From NCBI RefSeq assembly GCF_032118995.1, contig NC_092650.1:24624001-24688000 (forward strand): a stretch of 64,000 nt of DNA, written 5' to 3'. The notes under the pieces are model-generated. The model saw only the letters and a program-made list of their open reading frames with translations. It did no database searches and had not been told where the DNA came from. Every line of letters begins with the position of its first letter. Positions within the stretch are counted from its first letter, which is position 1. Shown here in pieces: positions 33,360-44,994 of the stretch. A program made the position numbers and the translations under genes. This DNA comes from Asterias amurensis (taxonomy: Eukaryota; Echinodermata; Asteroidea; Forcipulatida; Asteriidae).

Positions 33360-36300
33360 TTCAGGTAAATAGTTGGCATACTTGCTCACGGTCAAAAAAT
33401 GAATTTGTTTTATACTTTGTGGGTGGAAGGGCTTTGGGGTTCAAGTAAATAAAATTGCATTTTCAATTCCATATGTAGCCCATTGCCATGATTACGGCTC
33501 ATTTTGTGTTTTGGCCATTTTAGGCCGATTTCGGGGTCTGAAAAACTGGTTTTTAGCTCATTTTTACAAGTCCAACCCACCAAAATGCAAAATTATTTCA
33601 AAAAACCTTGTATATCACTACAAAGTATCATCCTTGGCCTTCCTTGAGAAAAAAGTATTGCTTTAAATATCACCCTTGTGCCATTTTTGCATCGTTTATT
33701 ACAGTATGTTTTTAGAACTTGCAAAGTCGCAATTTTTACCCTATTTTTGGACCCCAAAATGTCAACTTGCCAGGAGTCTCAGAAAATTTTCCTTTCGGCT
33801 GTGATTAGGGCCAACATTGGTCTTTTCATATCTGGTGAGAAATACTTGGGCAATTGTATCCTGTTGTGACAGTACTGCCTCAAAACTACACGTTTTTCCC
33901 AAAAACGTGAAAAAATGCTTTTTAAGGGTCTTTTCAAATAACATTGACATACGTGTCCAATGTGAAAAAAAGGAATATTTTTCTTATTCTTTGTGGATGG
34001 TAGGGACTTGGGGTCCAAATAAACAAAATTTACATTTCGAATTACTATATAATACGTTGCCATGGTGACAGTTCATTTGTGTTTAGGCCACTTCAGGCCG
34101 ATTTGTTTTTTTAGTTAATATTTACAACTCCCCCCACCAAAAACACAAATATTTCATAAAACCTGTTACACCACTACAAATTATCATCCTTGGATTTACT
34201 TGAGTCAAAAAATTATTGTTATAAGTCTCACCCTTGTGCTATTTTTAGAACGTGCATTAGAGTATGTTTTTCGAATTTGCAAAATCAACATTTTTACCAT
34301 ATTTTTTGCCCTTAAAATTCTATTTTTTCAGGGGTCTCGTCTCAGAATATTTTCCTTTCGGTTTTGATTAGGGCCAAAGTTGATCTTTTTATCTCGGGAA
34401 AGAAAAACTTGGGCAAGTGTATCCTGTTGTAACAGTGCTGTCTCAAAAATAGACTTTTTTCCCAAAACAGAAAATTGCATCATGAATTGTTTTTTCTTCA
34501 TATTGAATTTATAACATTATAAAGTAAATAATTATATCAATCTTGAGGCTCTTCATAAGCACTCTGTAGGCTTAGTGGATTACTCAACATTTATCAGGAA
34601 CTTTTGATGACATAAATTTTAGAAATTGGCGGCCCAGCCCCAATCATATTCCTTGACATTGCATAAAACAATGTTTTGTGAATAGCGCCTCCTCTTTTTT
34701 GAAAGTGTTCCCTTTTGGTTGTGATTGGGGCGATTAATGGTGCTTTCATGTCTTCTGGGGAGAAACACTTGGGTTTATTGTATCCTGTTGTGACACTACC
34801 TGCCTCAAGTATAGTATAAAACAAAATCAAAAACAATGCATGCTTGTAAAAATCTGGCACTGTTTCCATGCCCTTAAACATAATGGTATCCAACCAAGCC
34901 ATAACCAATGCTTTGCCACTGAGAGTTCCTGATTTGGCTACTTTACCTATTGTACAGGTATGATTCCCATTGCAAGTAGAGTGCAAGGAGCATTCTTTAC
35001 AAGTTTTCTTTAATTCAGAGCCTACTCTCCTATGTCCCTGCCTGCTACCAAATGTAAAACTTTTCTTAGAGATAGAGATCATAAACAATATAGTTTCTGT
35101 GCTGCAGATGGTTTGGAGCATCCAATCATGTCCAACACAAATGTGGGAAATTAAAAAGCCTCCGCTTAAAAGTGTTGGAAAAAGTTTGCCAAGATCTTAT
35201 TAAAAACAATGATACTAACGATTTGCAAGATGAGCGTAAGAGATCATTTAACAGGAACACGTTGCCAGGGATCGGTTAAGTTGGTCTTTGAAATGCGATT
35301 GTAACCGTTTGTTATAAAATGCATTTTTATGGTTTGAAAAATGTTTTGGGGTGATACTTGTGTGGATCATTTTTTGCTACTTTTAAAATATCTTGCTAAT
35401 CATATGCATTTTGTAATAAACTATCTTACTAATTCATATTTGGTACATATGGCTCTGAGAACGATCAACAAAAAACATTGTCAAATATTACCTGCTGAAC
35501 TTTTTATCACGTTAAATAAACCAACTCTGTTATTGTTTGCAACAGTACAATTGAAAGGAACCCCACCATGGATGGGGGAACTGCTTAAAGAATGCTAAAG
35601 CAGGTGAATGGCCATTGAGATATTTTGGAGACAGTATTTGCACACTCTTTGTTCTGATGGAGCCTCTTTGTTCTAATGGGGATGAAATTTTAGTTTGGTA
35701 GCAGGCAGGGGACCAAGGAGACTGTTATAAGGCCATGTATAGACAACTTTTAAAGAATGCTCATCGCACTACTTGTCTTCTTGCAATGTGAATCATTCCT
35801 GGACAACTAGGTCAAGTAGTCATGACAAAACAAGAACTCTCAGTGGCTAAGCATGGTTGTGGCTTAAAAATAAAAACGTTGTACTTTAAAAAGTATGGTC
35901 GTTTGTTGTGTTTTATCAATTCAAACTAAAGGTTATCTTCAAAATGCATTTTTCTTGTTTTGGGAAAAGTTACCATGTTTAAAGCAGAAGTGTTTCGCCC
36001 CAGCAGACATGCAAACCATAACGATAGCCCATTCACAACCAAAAGGGAAATATTCTGAGAACTATCAAAAATTGAGACAGCACAAACTTTCTTGATGTGC
36101 AAGGGGAATTAAAAAATGTGACTTTTAAAAAAGAGGCGCTGTTAAAAAAACTTTGTTTTATGCAATGTCAAGAAATATGATTAGTGTGGGGCTGGGGTGG
36201 GGCACTTTCTAAGATTTATTACTAAGCCTACAGAGTGCTTATATGAAAAGCTGCCAGATTGATGGAATTATTACTTTTTCTGTTATAAATTCAAATTGAA

Positions 36301-37441
36301 GCAAATATTTCAAAATGCATTTCTCCATGTTTTTGGGGGAAAAAGGTCTACTTTTGAGACAGCACTGTTACATCAGGATACAATTGCCGAAGTTTTTCTT
36401 ACCAGAAATAAAAAGAAAAATGTTGACCATATTTAAAACCGAAAGGAAAATATTCTCCCGAAAAGAAATGAAATTTCGAGGGAAAAAATATGGAAAAATG
36501 TTGATTTTGAAAGTTCTAAAAACATACTCTAATGCACGTTATAAAAATAGCACAAGGGTGAAACTTATAGCAATAATCTGTTGTCTCAAGTAAAGCAAAG
36601 GATGATAATTTGTCGTGATGGAAAAGGTTTTATGAAATATTTGTGTTTGTTGGTGGGATGGAGTTGTATATATTAACTAAAAAACAGTTTTTAGACCCCC
36701 AAATCAGCCTGAAGTGGCCTTAACACAAATTAACTGTAACCATGGCAACGTGTTATATTATGATTTGAAATATTAATTTTGTTTATTTGGACCCCAATAC
36801 TACCATCCGCAAAGTATCAGATAAATATTCCTTTTTTTTTTAAATGTGGACACATATGTCAATATTATGTAAAATAACCCTTAAAAAGGCATTTTTCACG
36901 TTTTGGGGAAAAAAGTCTAGTTTTGAGGCAGTACTGTCACAACAGGATACAATTACCCAAGTTTTTCTCACCAGATATGAGAATACCAATGTTGACCCTA
37001 ACCACAGCCGAAAGGAAAATTTTCTGAGCCCCCTGGCAAGTTGACATTTTGGGGTCCACAAATGGGGTAAAAATGGCGATTTTGCAGGTTCTAAAAACAT
37101 ACTGTAATAAACGATGCAAAAATGGCACAAGGGTGATATTTAAAGCAATACTTATTTTTCTCAAGGAAGGCCAATGATGATACTTTGTAGTGATATACAA
37201 GGTTTTTTGAAATAATTTTGCATTTTGATGGGGTGTAGTGGAGCTAAAAACCAGTTTTTCAGACCCCCAAATCGGCCTAAAATGGCCAAAAAGCAAAATG
37301 AGCCGTAACCATGGCAACGGGCTATATATGGAACTGAAAATGCAATTTTGTTTACTTGCACCCCAAGGCCCTTCCACCAACAAAGTATTAAAAAAAAACA
37401 TTTTTTGACCGTGAGCAAGTATGTCAACTATTTACCTGAAC
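33360..37441. mobile_element. Giant 4.1-kb foldback element
   Basis: Termini TTCAGGTAAATAGTTGGCAT and the inverse (ending TATTTACCTGAA) are followed by GCTCACGGTCAAAAAATG in both directions. Each arm approaches 2 kb. Within each arm a unit of about 560 bp is present twice in tandem: left about 33404-33970 and 33975-34500; right about 36290-36840 and 36840-37400. Shared marks are TTTGGACCCC, TTTCCTTTCGG and TGTATCCTGTTGTGACAG. Near the centre half an FB1 element (35249-35430) is inserted. The longest ORF (34594-35121, minus, 175 codons) matches nothing I recognise. Long arms built of subrepeats are typical of foldback (TU/FB-type) transposons. Confidence 0.75.
35249..35430. repeat. Half FB1 MITE inside the giant foldback
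   Basis: Starts AGGAACACGTTGCCAGGGAT and continues TTGGTCTTTGAAATGCGATT, then passes into ATTTTTTGCTACTTTTAAAA; the central hairpin and right end are missing. Confidence 0.6.
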
Positions 37442-37808
37442 TGACTCTTAAAATCTCATTCCGAGGGTTCGAAATCAAATTCGTGAAAATAAATTCTTTC
37501 TCGGAAACTACGTTTTTTTTAGATGGAGCCGTTTCACACAATGTTTTATATTGCCAACAGCTCCCCATTGCTCTTTATTCATGCTCAGAATTATTTTGAG
37601 TAATTACGAATAGTGTCAACTGACTTCATACCCCAAAGTTCGAGACCTCAAGTTTAGAACTTGAGGTCTCTAAATCAAAGCCGTTATCTTGCAACTCCGA
37701 CGACCAATCAAGTTCAAATTTCACAGGTTTGTATTTTATGCAAATGCAAGATACACCAAGTGAGAGACTGATCTTTGACAATTACCAATAGTATCCAGTG
37801 TCTTTAAT
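37442..37808. repeat. Right half of split FB3 MITE plus a second FB3 end
   Basis: GAGGGTTCGAAATCAAATTC and AGCCGTTTCACACAATG to TAATTACGAATAGTGTC (37600-37618) form one FB3 right half. A second right half (GACCTCAAGTTTAGAACTTG to TACCAATAGTATCCAGTGTC) follows directly. Confidence 0.6.
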
Positions 37809-37924
37809 GCGTCGAGGGGTTCTACTTCGTAAACTCAACCAAAAATACAATACAATGGTGTTTGAAGCTTTGCATGGTGTGGATAATAAGAACAACTTTA
37901 CATATAAATATTAATAGTAAACTT

Positions 37925-38510
37925 GCGGGTACAACCATGAGTAAAAACTCTTTTGGAGGAGTGATGGGTCTGAAAAGAGCCGATTTGGTCTCGACGTTTC
38001 GAACAGTATACTCTGCTCGTCTTCAGGAGAATGCTGAACTACTGGTGGTGGAGTATATGTATGGCTGGAGGGATGCACTTTTGGGCGGGAAGAATCGAAG
38101 CTGCTCTTGTCTGGTGAAGTGTGCGAGTTGGTTGTTTGCTGGATGTGTGTGCGTTGGAGTGTGTCAGTGTTGTGGTGAGCTGCTGCTGGAAGTGTTGGCT
38201 TGAGAAGTGGTGACAAGATGTCGTTGATGAAGGGTCCGATGTCTTGTGGAACTGTGTTGTGGGCCTTGATCTCGATTTCCCCCCTTACTCTGCGTTGGTG
38301 ACAGAATTTGACTGGAGTGATGAGCTGGGCTTGTTTACATTTGATGAGGTGATCTTGTGCGTGTGAGTGTTTGATGATTGTCAATTTGTCTAGGTGTCCT
38401 AGTCTGCCGTGTACTTGATGTTCCTTGATTCTGGTAGATGTTGCGGCCGGTTTCCCCGATGAAGACTTTACCGCATTCGCAGGGAAAGATTAAAAACTGC
38501 ATGAAGATTT
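37925..38510 (-). pseudogene. Decayed Penelope-like element, GIY-YIG endonuclease remnant (unit 1)
   Basis: On the minus strand CECGKVFIGETGR (about 38446-38490) matches the start of a GIY-YIG nuclease domain as found in Penelope-like retroelements. A frameshift follows, then KHSHAQDHLIKCKQAQ and REEIEIK-like residues (here RGEIEIKAHN) typical of the domain's end. The 3' tail has CGAAACGTCGAGACC. A duplicate lies at 56725-57320. Confidence 0.6.
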
Positions 38511-38559
38511 AAAACCCGTTGTGTAGTAGTTCTGGGTTGTGAATGTTACTTCACTCCAT

Positions 38560-38897
38560 TGTCCCTTGACTTCACATATTCGTGAACTTGGTAAAAAAAT
38601 AATTAAGTCGAAAACGTGTAAACAGCTGATGACATTCTCAAAAACATGATAATACTTGGCAATAGGCCAATGGTTAACATTAAAACACTGATAAAGGTCA
38701 TATAGGGAAAGCCTGCTTACCTTTTATCAAACATCTGCTTGGTTCAAAACAATCATATCTATGATTTTGAAATAAATGTATCTTTCCTTTGTCTTTCTTG
38801 TGTAAACAATAAGTTGATAAAATCGACACTCAGACAGTATAAATAACCGCCCTTAAACAGCTATTCTTCACTCTGAAACATCTCATCTTCCTGACTG
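38560..38897 (+). promoter_or_regulatory. Gene D promoter and noncoding first exon
   Basis: TATAAATA at 38838-38845, a leader ending TCTTCCTGACTG|GTAAGTTG (donor after 38897), and the conserved upstream block CTGATAAAGGTCA, TTTTATCAAACATCTGCTTG and GTGTAAACAATAAGTTGATA. Intact in sequence although the gene body is broken. Confidence 0.55.
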
Positions 38898-39010
38898 GTA
38901 AGTTGGCTTTATTTTGTTCAGCATAACTACAGTTTTTTTCGTTTGCTTTTCAGCTCTGTGTCCGCGGCTCGAATCCAGGCGTGGAAAGAAGCCCCGTTTT
39001 GGGGTGGGGT

Positions 39011-39375
39011 TTTAAAGGCACTGGACACTGTTGATTACTACTCTAAATAGTGTGTAACACAGAAACTTCATTGGTAACGAGCATTTAAGAGCTATTGATA
39101 GCATAAAACATTATGAGAAACGGCACCTTCTGATGTAAACGTACAGATTGTTTTTTAGAAAGGTAATTGCTCACTTCAGCAGAAGCCTTTTACTATGTAT
39201 CTGAAAACACACAAACTTGTGCAACAAGGGTGATTTTTTCTTTCACTATTCTCTTCCAACTTCGATGACCAATCGAGCACAAATGTACACAGGTTTGTTA
39301 TTTTAGGCATAAATATGTTGGGATACACCAAGTTAAAAGACTGGTCTTCAACCATTACTGTAGCTACACGCAAGT
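39011..39375. repeat. FB3 MITE in gene D leader intron
   Basis: Starts AAAGGCACTGGACACTGTTG and ends AGACTGGTCTTCAACCATTACTG; the central palindrome is lost. The same copy occurs before gene G at about 62357-62715. Confidence 0.65.
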
Positions 39376-40060
39376 GAGTTATTACTTTACAGTAACATTT
39401 CAACAATATCATGAATTTTAATTTGCTCTACCAAAATCAAACCTTTGATTTAACCGTTCTCATAGTAAGCCGACTCCCTCATATTCAACCATGAAGCTGC
39501 TCTTGTTGTGTCTGTGTGTGGCCGCTGCCAATGCCGCCCTTGCTCCAATTTACATGGCCCAGCGACGTGGCATTCCAAACAGCTTCATCATCAAAGCTAA
39601 GGTATAGTTATATTAGTTGATAACAGGGAATTTGAAGACAATATGAAGTCGTTTGGTCTTGATTAGCACTCCCCAATGGCACTATGAAAAGTTTGCAACA
39701 CAATGGAATTGAACAGTCGTATACCAAACATCCGGATATTCTGGTTGAATTAAACAAAGGCTTTTTACAAGTTGTGTGGTTTAGAGTACAGCTGTCTCTC
39801 CCGTAAAAACTTTGAGAATAAATTCACACCCAAAAAACAAGTAATTGTGCCTGTTTAAGAGTGAGTCTCTTGTGTTCAAATATGAAATTTGTTTTCATTA
39901 GGATTGTTCTGTAATTTTTAAATAACTTCTTATACTGATTTTTTCTTAACTGTATTTTTCTGATGGCATTATTGTCAATTATTAGTATGTGTCGAAAAAT
40001 GAAACCTACGTGGTCGAATGTTTAAGAAAGAAAATAAATAAATAAATATATATATGTAGG

Positions 40061-40783
40061 GTCAAACTTGCTATCAACAGGGCTCTCAACGTACCTCGTC
40101 ATACTCTGTTGGCTAACACGGGAGCTAAAAAAGCTCCGACCAATAGAGTTGCTTTGGTCACCACCTTCCACCCCAAACTACCCAAACTTCCCTCAATTCT
40201 CAATAATAACATGCCTATACTTCACTCCTCCAGCAGGTTACACTCAGCAATCCCTAAGGTTCCCATGGTTGCATTCCGCCGCCCTAAGAACCTTGGTGAC
40301 ATACTAGTCAGGGCCAAACTTCCCCCAGGTACAGTCCAAACACAACCCCCGACAGATATACTGGGCTGTCATAAATGTACCCGTTCCAAATGCAGAACGT
40401 GTCTGCACATTAAGCCCTCATTTAAGGTGAAGAGTCGTCCCACTGGCTCTTCATACAACATCAAGACCGACTCTGAATGTAGCACATCTAATGTAGTCTA
40501 TGTCATATCATGTAAGAGATGTGGGCTACAATATGTGGGAGAGACTAAGACCAAACTTAGTCTTCGCTTTGCGAATCATGTCTCTTCCATAAAGACTAAG
40601 AAACTGTACCCAGTCTCTATCCACTTCAACAGCCCCAATCATAGTGTCAGTGATGTTGAACTTCTGGTGATTGAAGCTTGCAATGGTGATGACACACACC
40701 GCAAGAGTAGAGAATCACACTGGATTCACCAACTCAAGACAGTCAAACCCTTTGGACTTAACATAAACACTGGTGTTAAATAA
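40061..40783 (+). pseudogene. Penelope-like polyprotein C-terminus: linker plus GIY-YIG endonuclease
   Basis: About 240 codons open from the truncation to TAA. A Cys cluster CHKCTRSKCRTCLHI precedes a GIY-YIG nuclease domain: NVVYVISCKRCGLQYVGET, an Arg/His helix (LRFANHVSSIK), HFNSPNHS, and the terminal Glu/Trp region ESHWIHQLKT. In Penelope-like elements this endonuclease nicks target DNA for reverse transcription. The reverse transcriptase is missing, so it is a dead 5'-truncated copy, but the nuclease frame is unbroken, implying recent insertion. It is not part of the protease gene. Confidence 0.8.
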
Positions 40784-41353
40784 CTTCTCATTAACCTCCA
40801 CTTCAATTCGGCCTAAGAACTTATATGTTGTATATATTCTGTACATAAAGTATAAATTAATCTTGTTTAAAGTTGTTTTTATAAATTCATCACTGTAACT
40901 ATCTGATGTAAGTAACCCCCCCCCCCCTTTTTTTCCACAGGTCCCTCATACCTATTTTTCAAATCATCATACCTTTGATCTTGCTATTCTTATTAATTGA
41001 CCATTGTTAGTTGCATCATGATGCAACTTGCTCTCTAATCCTACCCTTTCATGTCTCCCTGCATTGTTGTCGAACAATACATTTACCACTTTTATGGTCC
41101 AGTAACCCATCCTTTCATTCTAAACATCCTTTGTCCTCGCCACTTCACTCCTATTGGTTCATAGCCACCAACATTGTCTCTGAAATAGAAACTTTGATTG
41201 GCTGTTATTTTCCCGCTTCTTTCTGGATCCTTCCCTTAATCCCTTTCCCCCTCTCTCTTTCTATAAATGGATATGTATTTGTTTGTACTTGTTTTATGCC
41301 TCTGAAGAAGGTCCGGATTGGATCGAAAGCTAAGGCCATCTACCCTATTCATT
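40061..41353 (+). mobile_element. 5'-truncated Penelope-like retroelement in gene D intron 1
   Basis: Inserted in a TA-rich stretch. The flanks TATATATGTAG (to 40059) and ATATATATGTAGTTTTAC (from about 41354) are continuous in the empty site of gene G near 63390-63425. It holds the 3' part of the ORF (40061-40783) and a roughly 570-bp tail with CTGAAGAAGGTCCGGATTGG near its end. Confidence 0.75.
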
Positions 41354-42109
41354 ATATATATATATATATATATGTAGTTTTACTAATATCGCCTCGCATG
41401 GGTTAGGTTTTCAGTTGTACCTAAACCGCAGCTTGAATTAAATAAAAAAGCTACTTATTTGATGCTTTCATCTTTCACCTCACAGGATGCATCCGTGTTG
41501 GACCAGATAGAGAAGGATATACTCGGCGAGTTTCAGACCATGCGAATGCCGACCCCGAAGGTGTCCAAGATCCGTGATCTGATTCCCGTTTTGAACCTAC
41601 CAATCCCACCTCATCTTATCAATATTGTAAGTCATAAGATTGACAGGTCCACCACCAGTGTTGGGGTGTCACCTCTGATCCAATTGAGTTTTCTGAATAA
41701 ATAAAAACTCGCCTAAGATAAAAAATTCACATAAAACTTACACGGTCTAATGATAATGATAGTGGAAAACATCCTTTGAAATATTTACGTCTGAAATGTC
41801 ATATTGGATGAGCAATAAAGAACATTATATAACACCCAAGCAGATCCTTGCCATTTGATTGGTGGATTGTCTGTCACGTGATAGCAAATAAAAGTACCAT
41901 TGCACGCTGAGTCACTCACCGTGCTTTTTCGTTCCATCCGAAAAGTACCATTGCACGCTGCCAGCGTGTCTTTGGCAACGCAGTGTTACTGCAAGGCATA
42001 TTAGTAAAATTACTAGCATTCGGCTTCTACAATTAAAAATTGTACGCCTACGCTTTTTTTGTTTTGAAAGTTGTATCTTTCAAACAAAATGACAAAGATC
42101 TACATGGAT

Positions 42110-42305
42110 GTTATATAAAACAAATAATGAATGTTTTGCATTCGTGCAATGGTGCGAATATGTTCATTCGTTGAAAGCTGGAATGTTCCATTCAACTCGG
42201 CTCCGCCTCGTTGAGTAGAACATTCCATCATCATCTCATGAACATATTCGCACCATTGCACTCACGCACCATTGCACTCATAAACATTCATTATGTGTAT
42301 ACTAA
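42110..42305. repeat. Foldback with CAATGGTGCGAATATG arms in gene D intron 2
   Basis: TGCAATGGTGCGAATATGTT near 42148 faces AACATATTCGCACCATTGCA near 42241, with GGAATGTTCCATTCAA and GTAGAACATTCC between. The related GTACCATTGCACGCTGAG sequence at about 41896-41960 recurs at 63937-64000 in the gene G unit. Confidence 0.65.
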
Positions 42306-42519
42306 CCGTTTGAAGTTTATCGCTCAGTGAGCGTTTTATACGATTTTTTAATCGATGTCGTGCAAAATGTGTTATCTGTTTTTCAGGCTATTTTCTCTTT
42401 CCCAGATTGCCGATGGATCTCAAAGTTTTTCGTCAGTTAATGTATATTGGTGGATTACATAAAGTGCTTACACTGCCATCAACTGTTTTGTTATCACAAA
42501 ATAATTATGTAATGTTCTT

Positions 42520-42872
42520 AAAAAGGCACTGAACACTATTGGTAATTACTCCAATTAATTGTTAGCATAAAACCTTACTTGGTATAACAAGGAATGGAGA
42601 CCTGTTGATGGTATAAAACATTGTGGGAAACGGTCAGTAACGTAGTTTTTGAGAAAGATGTAATTTCTCACTCATATAATATTCAACTGAAGCCTTTTAT
42701 TATGCATCTGAAAGCACAAAAAGTGATGCAACAAGTCATTGCTCTTTTGCAACTTCAACGACCAATAACGAGTCACAATTTTTCTCAGATTTGTTATTGT
42801 ATTCATAACTGTGGAATACACCACGTGAGAAAACTAGTCTTTGACAATTACCAAAGGTGTCCAGCGCTTTTA
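42520..42872. repeat. FB3 MITE at the exon 3 deletion of gene D
   Basis: Starts AAAAGGCACTGAACACTATT and ends TACCAAAGGTGTCCAGCGC. It is followed at once by an FB5 end (CTACTCTTTGTGAAATCG) and then intron 3-like sequence. Confidence 0.7.
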
Positions 42873-43214
42873 GAGACTAGTCCTACTCTTTGTGAAATCG
42901 ACCTACGGTCACTTTTTATCAACTTAATCAACCAATCAATCAATTAGTTTATTTCCACAGTATCAAAATCACAATCAATATCAAATCAAAGGCAATGTAA
43001 ATTCGAAAATAAGAAATAAATTTATAGTTATACGAAGCGCTGGATAGTGATGGGGTTCTGCCAAAAAAATGTTGGTTTCCCTGTTATACAAAAGTATGTT
43101 CAGATAAACAACATCCAGAAATAGTGATTTCACTGTTTCAAAAGTTCGCAAATTTCGTGACTCCGTCAAGTAAAATATTTTGTATTTTCGCCGCAATTTT
43201 ACAGGCCGCCGTAA

Positions 43215-43330
43215 AGTTGATCATGCTTACTTACGAATATTAATAATAATATCGAAGTCTTATATAGCGCACGTATCTACCAAACAAGGTACTCAAGATA
43301 AGTTATTGCAGTGATAAACCATCAACCATC
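43215..43330. repeat. Dispersed repeat with TATATAGCGCACGTATCTACC
   Basis: The stretch ATATAGCGCACGTATCTACC followed by AAACAAGGTACTCAAG resembles an interspersed repeat I associate with echinoderm genomes. Recognition only; no second copy in the window. Confidence 0.35.
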
Positions 43331-44775
43331 AACCATATTTAGCCGAAACAACTTCACACCATATGTTTTATTCACCATCAGCTTTGTACACATGTACAAA
43401 CTCATGTTAAGGGTATTTTTTTCTTACGGAATTAAACAACTTTCCCGGCGATTTTGCTGCCAGCAAATAAATAGCGTTCCGTAATCCTGCAGGAAAAATC
43501 TCGGAAAAGTTGGTTCCTTGTTATATACAAAAGTATGTCTCGATAAACACCATCCGGAAATAATGATGTCGGCATCTTCAGCGAGTATATTAACTAGAGT
43601 GATTTTATTTCATCATTCTGTGTTGTTCGTGATTCCAATTTTTGTCTTCGCAACTAAACACATAATAACAAAAGAAATTACAAAACTCGCATTATCTAAT
43701 TGTTTATATAATAATTCCATGCGCCTCATTGTGACGTGCCGTGGCTCATAGGTTTAAAGACTTCACTCAAGCTCTGATTCGAGAATCGTGATACTTGTAG
43801 CTTTAGGCAGGAAACTTAACCAAGTTATTGATACGTCCTTCGGATGAGACGTAAATCCTACGGTCCCGTGCGTTGTGTAGCCCCTAGTAAACCCTTATAA
43901 GGTGCTAACATTAACATGTGTATATTAATCGGGTTGAGTACCATGTTAAAAGATTTATAAAACTTCGATAATATCATTATAATTGTTATTAATTATTCAT
44001 AATAACGTTTACATTTTGCACACTATTGTTTACTGTTTGAACAGTCTTGGGAGAAGGGGCTCATGTCTACATCGTGGATACCGGTAGGAGAACATCTCAT
44101 TCAGAGTTTCAAGGTCGCGCCTCACTCATTTTCGGTGAGGCAGACGACAACGGCGACGGAACCCACTGTGGTGGTACTGTCGCTGGAGCTACCTTCGGAA
44201 TTGCACGCAAAGCGTCGATTTACAGTGCTAAAGTATGCTTCAACTCCGCTGGTTGCCCTACCTACACGATCCTCGACGGTGTCATGTCATAACAGTGATC
44301 ATTCGTTTTACACGTTCAAAGCACCGTTACACGTTCAGATCTTGCCATTGCCCATTCACAAACTCGATACTGAGGGCTCCAACCTACTCGGACCGTTGCC
44401 GAAGATATTCATGTTATTCAATAGGTATACACTATTTAGAACAAAGTTCCACGGTTATAAAACCGTCAGTCCGCACCCCATGCGCTATATCGCTAACATG
44501 TGATGTTTTATCTGCGGTGTTTAGTGGGGTTTTTTCATGCGTGCCCTCGGTTTGAATATTTATTAAGTCGAAAGGGCTTCTGAAATTCAGTCTTCGGCCC
44601 CATCTGAAAAGTATTGATAGAAATTGTGTAGCAGTACATTGAAATGAAGAGCATTATTATCTGTTGTTTAAAAACGAATTCGATGCAACTCAAATTGATC
44701 TATTTTGGTCTTTCACTTACGTTTTTTTTAAATAATATTCTTGCTAACGTGCCAAGTTGCAGCTATAAATTTATG

Positions 44776-44914
44776 CAGGTACAACCATGTACAAATCTAT
44801 CTTGTGGGAGTCTCAAATCTGAAAAGAGCCGGTGTGGTCTCGACGTTTCGAACAGTATACTCTGCTCGTCTTCAACACTCACACAACAGAGATTTACACA
44901 TTGTTGTACCCGCA
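44776..44914. repeat. Short element with Penelope-like tail downstream of gene D
   Basis: GGTACAACCATGTACAAATC and the inverse GATTTACACATTGTTGTACC enclose GTCTCGACGTTTCGAACAGT. Same family as 30469-30608 and 52671-52812. Confidence 0.6.
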
Positions 44915-44994
44915 AGTCTACTATTTATTTATAGTTTATTCCTATTTATCCACACCATGCAAAGCTTCAAACAATACTTTGCCATAGTTGCATT

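Larger units (their letters stand above)
39491..44278 (+). pseudogene. Gene D: S8 protease pseudogene (exons 1, 2 and 4 only)
   Basis: Exon 1 (39491-39601; [18 protein letters not shown] signal peptide), exon 2 (41486-41626; [11 protein letters not shown] to HLINI) and exon 4 (44045-44278; from the [14 protein letters not shown] region) keep their frames and acceptors. Exon 3 is absent: intron 2 sequence passes through FB3 (42520-42872) and FB5 fragments straight into intron 3 sequence near 42905. Exon 4 retains the catalytic Asp (IVDTG), but the catalytic His is replaced, reading DNGDGTHC from GGCGACGGA. The exon 4 donor is GACG|GTGTCA rather than GTAAGT, and exons 5-8 are not found before gene E. 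Exons 1-2 carry no stops, so a short propeptide-only transcript is conceivable. Confidence 0.8.

Noticed and set aside
34594-35121. 175-codon ORF on the minus strand in the giant foldback, considered as a transposase
   Set aside because: No catalytic motif or domain recognised; it overlaps palindromic arm sequence. Left as an unassigned ORF within the element.
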